The position numbers and the translations under genes are program-made. 64,000 nucleotides of DNA, taken from NCBI RefSeq assembly GCF_026626705.1, contig NZ_JAPNKC010000001.1, forward strand, positions 9,442,001 to 9,506,000, in the 5' to 3' direction. Shown one piece after another: positions 59,283 through 64,000 of the stretch. How positions within the stretch are numbered: the first letter of the stretch is position 1; each line of letters opens with the position of its first letter. Source of the stretch: Pyxidicoccus sp. MSG2. GTDB taxonomy: Bacteria > Myxococcota > Myxococcia > Myxococcales > Myxococcaceae. The notes below the pieces were generated by a model. That model was not told the origin of the DNA. It saw only the letters and a program-made list of their open reading frames with translations, and searched no databases.

Positions 59283-60224
59283 TCACGCGGGCGCTGCCGG
59301 CGCCAAGACGGGGGTGGCCGGAGTCGCCAGATGCCGCAGGCCCTCGCGGTACGTGGGGAAGGCGGGGCGCCACCCCAGCTCGCGCCGGGCCTTCGCGTTG
59401 CTGACCTTCTGGCCGTGCGTCAGCGGCTCGCCGAGGGCGCCGGTGACGAGCGACGCGAGCCAGGCCGGCAGCCCTCCGGGAGCGGGCGCCCCGAGCTGCT
59501 CCGCGAGATAGCCCATGTACGTGCGCATGGGCACGGGCTCGTCGTCGACGATGTTGTAGGTCGCGTACTCATTCTTCTCCACCGCCAGGGCGTACGCCTG
59601 CCCCACGTCGTCCACGTGGACGAGCGACGTGTGTTGCAGGCCCGAGCCGAACCAGCGGACCCGCTTTCCCGCGCGCATGGGCTGGAGGAAGAACTTCTCG
59701 AAGGAGCCGGTGGGGCCATACACCGTCCCGATGCGAAGGACGATGACCGAGCGGTAGCCCAGCCGCCGCGCCTCCTCGGCGACCTTCTGCTCCGTGGCGA
59801 CCTTGGACTCCACGATGCGGAACGGGCGCGGTGTCGAGGACTCGTCCGCGAACGACTCGCCCGTGTCGCCATACACCCAGATGCCGCTGCTGAAGACGAA
59901 GGTGGAGGCCGCGCCCGCGCCCGCCCGGAGCAGGCGCAGGGACCAGTCCAGGTCCAGCTCGGCGATGCGGCGCTGCTCCGCGCGGCTGACCCGCAGTCCC
60001 TTGAAGGGCGCCATGGCGCAGTGGACGATGGCATCCACCTCCCGGGCCGCGGGGACATGGTCCGCGGACAGGTCCCCGTGCACCACCCGCACGCCGGACG
60101 CGGCCAGCTCGCGAGCGGCCCGGCTCTCCCGGGCGAGCGTGAGCACCTCGTGGCCCCGCTGCCGGAGCGCGCGGATGGCGCCCCCACCGACGAATCCCGT
60201 GCCGCCCGTCACCAGCACCTTCAT
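59283..60224 (-). CDS. NAD-dependent epimerase/dehydratase
   Basis: 313 residues from ATG 60224, with GGAGGAG upstream. Extended short-chain-dehydrogenase fold: NAD motif G-G-T-G-F-V-G (7-13), acidic residue G-D-L-S, F-V-F-S-S-G-I-W-V-Y-G-D-T-G, and I-V-E-S-K-V-A-T-E with Lys in place of the usual Y-x-x-x-K tyrosine. The active-site Tyr is therefore doubtful and catalysis uncertain. Gap to the AraC gene is 33 bp, same strand. Confidence 0.85.
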   Translation of the reverse strand: MKVLVTGGTGFVGGGAIRALRQRGHEVLTLARESRAARELAASGVRVVHGDLSADHVPAAREVDAIVHCAMAPFKGLRVSRAEQRRIAELDLDWSLRLLRAGAGAASTFVFSSGIWVYGDTGESFADESSTPRPFRIVESKVATEQKVAEEARRLGYRSVIVLRIGTVYGPTGSFEKFFLQPMRAGKRVRWFGSGLQHTSLVHVDDVGQAYALAVEKNEYATYNIVDDEPVPMRTYMGYLAEQLGAPAPGGLPAWLASLVTGALGEPLTHGQKVSNAKARRELGWRPAFPTYREGLRHLATPATPVLAPAAPA

Positions 60225-60272
60225 GACGTGTCTCCTCCGTGAGTCCCCTGTGGGACGGACGCAAAGGTGCTC

Positions 60273-60334
60273 GCGCGCACGCCCGACTTCCATGCGCGGG
60301 CGTCCGATTCGCTTGCGCGCGCGTCCTGGCTCCC
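60273..60334. repeat. Three imperfect 21-nt repeats upstream of the lipase
   Basis: Units 60273-60293, 60294-60314 and 60315-60334 share GCGCG-x-x-CG-x-CC. They run directly into three 13-nt repeats, making a compact repeat array in the divergent epimerase/lipase gap. Confidence 0.5.
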
Positions 60335-60373
60335 GACACGTCGGGCCGACACGTCGGGCCGACACGTCGAACC
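60335..60373. repeat. Three tandem 13-bp repeats, iteron-like operator
   Basis: GACACGTCGGGCC at 60335-60347 and 60348-60360 (identical), then GACACGTCGAACC at 60361-60373. Each holds the palindrome ACGT with CG flanks. Located about 110 bp before the epimerase start and 121 bp before the lipase start. Confidence 0.6.
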
Positions 60374-60493
60374 CCTCTTCCCGGGGATGGCCGGGGCTCG
60401 CTCCAGAGGAGAGCCCTGCCCGGCATGTCCGGTGCAAAATGGGCGGGGATACCTGGACCGGGGGCTTCGAGCCCTCACCGAAAGGAATCACCC

Positions 60494-61459
60494 ATGGCCT
60501 CCACGCCCTCCACCGCGCAGCTCGCCATCACCCTGTCGGCCATCTCGTATCTGGGCCAGCTCAACACCAACACGGAGCGCTTCACGCTGATGAACCAGGC
60601 CATGGCGGCCACGGTGCAGAACGGCTGGGGGATTGTCTGGGGTCCGGCGACGCAGGGCGAGGACCTGGTCTACGTGGCCTCCAACAACGCGGGCCAGTAC
60701 GCGGTGGTGGTGCGCGGCACGCTGTTCGACCGCATCGAGGACGTCATCCAGGACAAGAATGTCGCCACGCAGGAGGCCCTGCCCTTCACCGCGTCCTCGT
60801 TCCCTGGCGCGCAGGTCTCCAAGGGCGTGGTGCAGGTGTGGACCAACATCGACAACATGGTCTCCTCCGTGCCGGGTTCGGGCACGGGCTCGCTGCTGGC
60901 CTTCCTCCAGGGGTTGTCCGGCTCACCCTCCGTGCTGGTGACGGGACACAGCCTGGGAGGGCAGATGGCCACGGTGCTCGCCGCGTGGTTCCAGAGCGCG
61001 CTGTCGAATGTCTCCGGGGTGCTGCCCATCACCTTCGCCGCGCCCACCGCGGGCAACACGGCCTTCGCGTCGGCCTTCGACACCGTCTTCGCGTCGGCGA
61101 TGCGCTACTTCAACGCGCTGGACGTCGTCCCCCGCCTGTGGACGACGGAGGGGCTGGAGTCCATCAAGTCCCTGTACCCCGGCGGACCGCAGTGCGGCCT
61201 CGTGTGCAGGACGGCCGTCGACCGGACCCTCAATGCGCTCCAGAAGGCGGACCTGACGTACACGCAGCCGAGCGCCAACACGAGCCTGCCGGGGCAGCTC
61301 TACTCCACCGGTTGGGTGGGCGCGTTCGAGTCCGAGGTGAATGACCAGCACCGGGCGCTCTATTACATGTACCTGCTCGGCATCCCGCTGGCGACCATCC
61401 AGCAGCTCAACGCGAAGTGGGCCCCGCCGTCCCAGTCCGGCGCCCTGTCGGCGGGCTGA
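60494..61459 (+). CDS. Class 3 lipase-family protein
   Basis: 321 residues. The ATG at 60494 follows AAAGGA. It has the alpha/beta-hydrolase elements of class 3 lipases: V-V-V-R-G-T near residue 70, nucleophile elbow T-G-H-S-L-G-G near 154, F-A-A-P-T-A-G-N, then N-A-L-D-V-V-P with the acid. The third triad residue, a late His (probably in N-D-Q-H-R-A-L-Y-Y), fits. No signal peptide. Hydrolyses lipid or ester substrates in the cell or by another export route. Confidence 0.9.
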   Translation: MASTPSTAQLAITLSAISYLGQLNTNTERFTLMNQAMAATVQNGWGIVWGPATQGEDLVYVASNNAGQYAVVVRGTLFDRIEDVIQDKNVATQEALPFTASSFPGAQVSKGVVQVWTNIDNMVSSVPGSGTGSLLAFLQGLSGSPSVLVTGHSLGGQMATVLAAWFQSALSNVSGVLPITFAAPTAGNTAFASAFDTVFASAMRYFNALDVVPRLWTTEGLESIKSLYPGGPQCGLVCRTAVDRTLNALQKADLTYTQPSANTSLPGQLYSTGWVGAFESEVNDQHRALYYMYLLGIPLATIQQLNAKWAPPSQSGALSAG

Positions 61460-61554
61460 GCGCGGGCCATCGAAGGATTCTTGCCCTTCGACGGAAAGGT
61501 TCGATTGGCTTTTGGGGGAATGGCCGGGCAGCCTGTACGGGCAAAGGACACCCC

Positions 61555-62697
61555 ATGCCCCGCCTGCGCTCGCTGCTCGCCATCCCCGCCTTCCTCGCGC
61601 TGTCCTGCCGGAGTGTCCCGGCCGCGGTGCCCCAGGCGCATGCCGCCCTTCCGAAGAACGTCGTCCTCATGGTGGGGGACGGCATGGGCCCTTCGCACTT
61701 CGCGGCGGCCCGGCTCCTGCGGGGCGAGGACTTCGCGGCGGGCCGCTTTCCGGTGACGGGCATGGTCTCCACGCGCTCGGCGAACTCGGTGGTGACCGAC
61801 TCGGCGGCGGCGGCCACGGCGATGGCGACCGGGACGAAGTCGAACAACCGGATGCTGGGCGTGGACCCGGAGGGCCACCGCCTCACCACGCTCCTCGAGC
61901 TGGCCGAGGAGCATGGGCGGGCGACGGGCCTGGTGACGACCACCTTCTTCGGGGACGCCACACCCGCCGCCTTCGCCGTCCACACCGCGCGCCGCGACCA
62001 GGTGGCGGACATCGTCAATCAAATCCTCGGCAGTGAGGTGGACCTCATCGCGGGAGGCGGTGCGGAGCTGTTCGGCACGGAAGGGCTGCCCGTGCTCTCC
62101 GACGCGGCCGCGCAGCACGGCTGGTCGCTCATCACCGAGCCCGCCGGGCTTGCTTCGGCGCCGACGTCGAAGGCGCTCGCCGTCTTCCCCTCGCAGAAGA
62201 ACGCCGCGGACGTCCCGGGCGCGCGGCTGCCGGACCTCGCGCGGTGGGCGCTGTCGCGCCTGTCCACGGACCCGGACGGCTTCTTCCTCCTGCTGGAGCA
62301 CGAGGGCACGGACACGGCCAGCCACGAGAACGCGGCCGACGACTTGCGCAACAGCCTGTGCTCCTTCGACGAGACGGTGGGCGTGGTCGCGGACTTCGCG
62401 CGGCAGCGCGGCGACACGCTGGTGCTCGTCGTCGGAGACCATGAAACGGGAGGCCTGCGCGTCCTCGCGGACAGCGCCGGGGGCGTGGCGCTGGAGTTCG
62501 GCACCAGGACGCATACCGGCTCGCTCGTGCCGCTCTTCGCGCTCGGGCCGGGCTCGGAGCAGTTCGTCGGCTTCTACGAGAACACGGAGATTGCCCACAA
62601 GGTGGTGCAGGCGCTCTACGGCGTGGGGGCAGGGGAGGCGGAGGCCACGTCCCACGCCGCCCGTGTCACCACGGGCAGCGCCTCCGGCGGCTTCTGA
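61555..62697 (+). CDS. Alkaline phosphatase lipoprotein
   Basis: 380 residues from ATG 61555, with AAAGGA upstream. Signal with lipobox A-L-S-C. Alkaline phosphatase blocks: metal Asp in M-V-G-D-G-M-G, nucleophile Ser in V-T-D-S-A-A-A-A-T-A-M-A-T-G-T-K, E-H-E-G-T-D-T-A-S-H metal site and G-D-H-E-T-G-G. It releases phosphate from monoesters, in the periplasm or at the surface. Follows the lipase by 95 bp on the same strand; a small TCGAAGG/CCTTCGA hairpin (61470-61491) lies between them. Confidence 0.93.
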   Translation: MPRLRSLLAIPAFLALSCRSVPAAVPQAHAALPKNVVLMVGDGMGPSHFAAARLLRGEDFAAGRFPVTGMVSTRSANSVVTDSAAAATAMATGTKSNNRMLGVDPEGHRLTTLLELAEEHGRATGLVTTTFFGDATPAAFAVHTARRDQVADIVNQILGSEVDLIAGGGAELFGTEGLPVLSDAAAQHGWSLITEPAGLASAPTSKALAVFPSQKNAADVPGARLPDLARWALSRLSTDPDGFFLLLEHEGTDTASHENAADDLRNSLCSFDETVGVVADFARQRGDTLVLVVGDHETGGLRVLADSAGGVALEFGTRTHTGSLVPLFALGPGSEQFVGFYENTEIAHKVVQALYGVGAGEAEATSHAARVTTGSASGGF

Positions 62698-62712
62698 GCG
62701 CGGCCCCGGGCG

Positions 62713-63681
62713 TCAGGCCTTCTCGGCGTAGACCAGCCCGTACTCGTCGGTGTTGTAGTGCAGGTGCCAGAAGAGCTGGCCGGGGTCCGTCTCCCGGGCC
62801 TTGCGCACATTCTCCCGGACCTGCTCCAGCGACATCGCGCCGGGCTCGCGCTGGTGGCGCGTCAGGCTGTGCAGGGCCATGAACGCGGTGTTGGCGCCCG
62901 GGTACACATCCAGGGCGATGGAGTCCAGCCGGGCGTTCTTGAAGCCCGCCCGCTGCATCTCGGCGACGTAGCGCTGCGACGTCCACACGTTCGACTCGGG
63001 CATGGCGATACGGCCGCGCCAGTAGCGCAGGTGCAGGCGCTGCCGCAGTCCCAGCCCGGCCTCGCGGTCCGTCTTCATGCACATGTCCGCCATCACCAGC
63101 CGGCCGCCGGGGCGCAGCACGCGGAAGGCCTCGCGCAGGAAGTCCCGGCGCGTCTTGAAGTGCAGGGCGGACTCCAGCGCGAAGACGACGTCGAACTCGC
63201 CGGCCCCGAAGGGCAGGCTCGTCGCGGAGCCCTCCTGCAGCCGGATGACGTTGTCCAGGCCGACGAGCCGCGCGCGCTCGCTCGCGATGCGCACCTGCGT
63301 CGGCGTGACGTTGATGCCGGCGATGCGCGCCGGCTTGTACGACTCGGCCCAGAGCAGGTCCTGGTCCCCATAGCCGAAGCCGCAGTCCAGCACCGACTCG
63401 CCCGCGCCCAGCTTCGCCGTGCGTGCCAACAGGTGCGCCATCTGCGCCTGGGCGGCCGGGAACAGCTCACCCACCCGCTCGCAGTTGTTCTCGTCCACCT
63501 TCTCCACGTCGCGCCAGTAGCCCAGGTTCAGCCACAGCGGCTCGCGCCCCGTCCCGGCGCTGACCTGCTGGGGCGTGGGCATGCCCGGCACCCACGGGCC
63601 CACGTCCTCCGTATAGAAGCGCGCCGCGTCCGCCAGCAGCGCATTCTTCAGCCGCGTTGCCACCTTCACCACTTCGAGCAT
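62713..63681 (-). CDS. Class I SAM-dependent methyltransferase
   Basis: 322 residues from ATG 63681; a TTG one codon earlier is unlikely. SAM-binding motif I is V-L-D-C-G-F-G-Y-G-D-Q, followed by I-A-G-I-N-V-T motif II, F-D-V-V-F-A-L-E-S-A-L-H-F motif IV, and L-R-P-G-G-R-L. The G-I-N-V-T-P-T-Q segment and the long C-terminal lid suggest small-molecule or natural-product methylation, but no biosynthetic genes accompany it. GGAGGAG lies close upstream. A strong hairpin separates it from clpB. Confidence 0.88.
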   Translation of the reverse strand: MLEVVKVATRLKNALLADAARFYTEDVGPWVPGMPTPQQVSAGTGREPLWLNLGYWRDVEKVDENNCERVGELFPAAQAQMAHLLARTAKLGAGESVLDCGFGYGDQDLLWAESYKPARIAGINVTPTQVRIASERARLVGLDNVIRLQEGSATSLPFGAGEFDVVFALESALHFKTRRDFLREAFRVLRPGGRLVMADMCMKTDREAGLGLRQRLHLRYWRGRIAMPESNVWTSQRYVAEMQRAGFKNARLDSIALDVYPGANTAFMALHSLTRHQREPGAMSLEQVRENVRKARETDPGQLFWHLHYNTDEYGLVYAEKA

Positions 63682-63761
63682 CAACTCCTCCCGAGTCGTG
63701 CGGGCAGCATATCCGAGTCACTGGATTTGCATGAATAGCGAGGAGCACCCGGAGATAGACG

Positions 63762-63807
63762 AAGGGCCCGGACGCCGGGAGTGTCTTCCTCCCGACACCG
63801 GGCCCTT
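63762..63807 (-). terminator. Two-part hairpin after clpB
   Basis: Outer stem AAGGGCCCGG/CCGGGCCCTT (63762-63771 with 63798-63807) encloses an inner CGGGAG/CTCCCG stem (63776-63781 with 63789-63794). It is 26 bp beyond the clpB stop on the minus strand. Confidence 0.75.
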
Positions 63808-63832
63808 TCACCGCACCGTGCCGTGACGCGGG

Positions 63833-64000
63833 CTACGCCGAGCGCTTCACGTTCTTCGCGGTGTCCACCAGCACCTTGGCGAACACGAGCCCGTCGGGGC
63901 CCGCGTCGGCCTGGATGTGGTCACCCGGGAGGAACTCTCCGCTCAGCACCTTCAGGGCCAGCGGGTCCAGCAGGTACTTCTGCACGGCCCGCTTCAGCGG
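63833..64000 (-). CDS. clpB: ClpB disaggregase, C-terminal end (truncated by window)
   Basis: 55 codons plus stop (TAG) are visible; the gene continues right. The translation P-L-K-R-A-V-Q-K-Y-L-L-D-P-L-A-L-K-V-L-S-G-E-F-x-P-G-D is the ClpB/Hsp104 D2 small domain: R-x-I/V-Q-x-x-x-x-x-P-L-A, followed by a short basic tail. ClpB works with DnaK to rescue aggregated proteins using ATP. Confidence 0.9.
   Translation of the reverse strand, partial: PLKRAVQKYLLDPLALKVLSGEFLPGDHIQADAGPDGLVFAKVLVDTAKNVKRSA

Noticed and set aside
60273..60373. CRISPR array
   Set aside because: Repeats are 13 and 21 nt, directly adjoining with no unique spacers, and no cas genes are near.
62713..63681. Secondary-metabolite cluster around the methyltransferase
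   Set aside because: Neighbours are a phosphatase and clpB; there is no polyketide, peptide or terpene synthase.

Overview
The window is about 70% G+C and reads as chromosome of a delta-proteobacterium of the Myxococcaceae (Myxococcus/Pyxidicoccus/Corallococcus type). The reasons are a MYXO-CTERM sorting tail, two Ser/Thr protein kinases, an FHA-containing sigma-54 activator, many lipoproteins, Cys-rich and Ig-like secreted proteins, and very high GC at third codon positions. Genes are dense on both strands and no gene-free stretch exceeds 300 bp. Two genes are cut by the window: an Ig-repeat/haem-motif protein at the left edge and clpB at the right edge.

Layout. 1-5770: truncated Ig-repeat protein, a ChaN/TIKI-like lipoprotein and a CPA1-type cation/proton antiporter. 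5866-14206: a compact arginine regulon on the minus strand (argF', argB, argE', argH, argG, an unassigned P-loop gene, argC), with argR divergent across a promoter full of ARG-box-like palindromes. The carbamoyltransferase has the marks of N-acetyl(succinyl)ornithine transcarbamylase, so arginine is probably made through acetylcitrulline, as in Xanthomonas. 14212-15618: a 717-bp-period tandem duplication carrying two Uma2-family genes. 15631-20240: a vWA protein/OmpR-type regulator/histidine kinase operon, preceded by a PhoB-box-like direct repeat, then an ECF sigma factor. 20272-24509: a DUF885 lipoprotein and a large MYXO-CTERM protein.

24610-34247 is a catabolic island. IclR regulator, acyl-CoA dehydrogenase and alpha/beta hydrolase lie on the minus strand. 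Facing them on the plus strand are 3-hydroxyacyl-CoA dehydrogenase, thiolase, glutaryl-CoA dehydrogenase, aldehyde dehydrogenase and zinc alcohol dehydrogenase. The enzymes fit oxidation of a C5-type alcohol or dicarboxylate to acetyl-CoA, but no enoyl-CoA hydratase or CoA ligase is present. 34295-50089 holds exported and regulatory proteins: M20 amidohydrolase, a low-GC trypsin/FG-GAP protein, a Cys-rich lipoprotein, a TPR kinase, an ADYC-like lipoprotein, an FHA/sigma-54 activator, a GH13 amylase, a DUF4440-like protein, a second kinase and a membrane metalloprotease-like protein. 50163-63684 is mixed metabolism (glyoxalase-fold protein, trehalose-synthase-like GH13, LLM oxidoreductase, DUF418 protein, di-haem oxidoreductase, AraC regulator, epimerase, lipase, alkaline phosphatase, methyltransferase).

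The most interesting items are: the unassigned P-loop gene inside the acetylated arginine operon, a candidate for the missing N-acetylglutamate-forming step; a graveyard of tmRNA and tRNA-Lys fragments at 54837-54947 that looks like an old integration site; an interspersed 57-bp repeat upstream of two minus-strand genes; and several strong palindromes or direct repeats that look like operators of the adjacent regulators.
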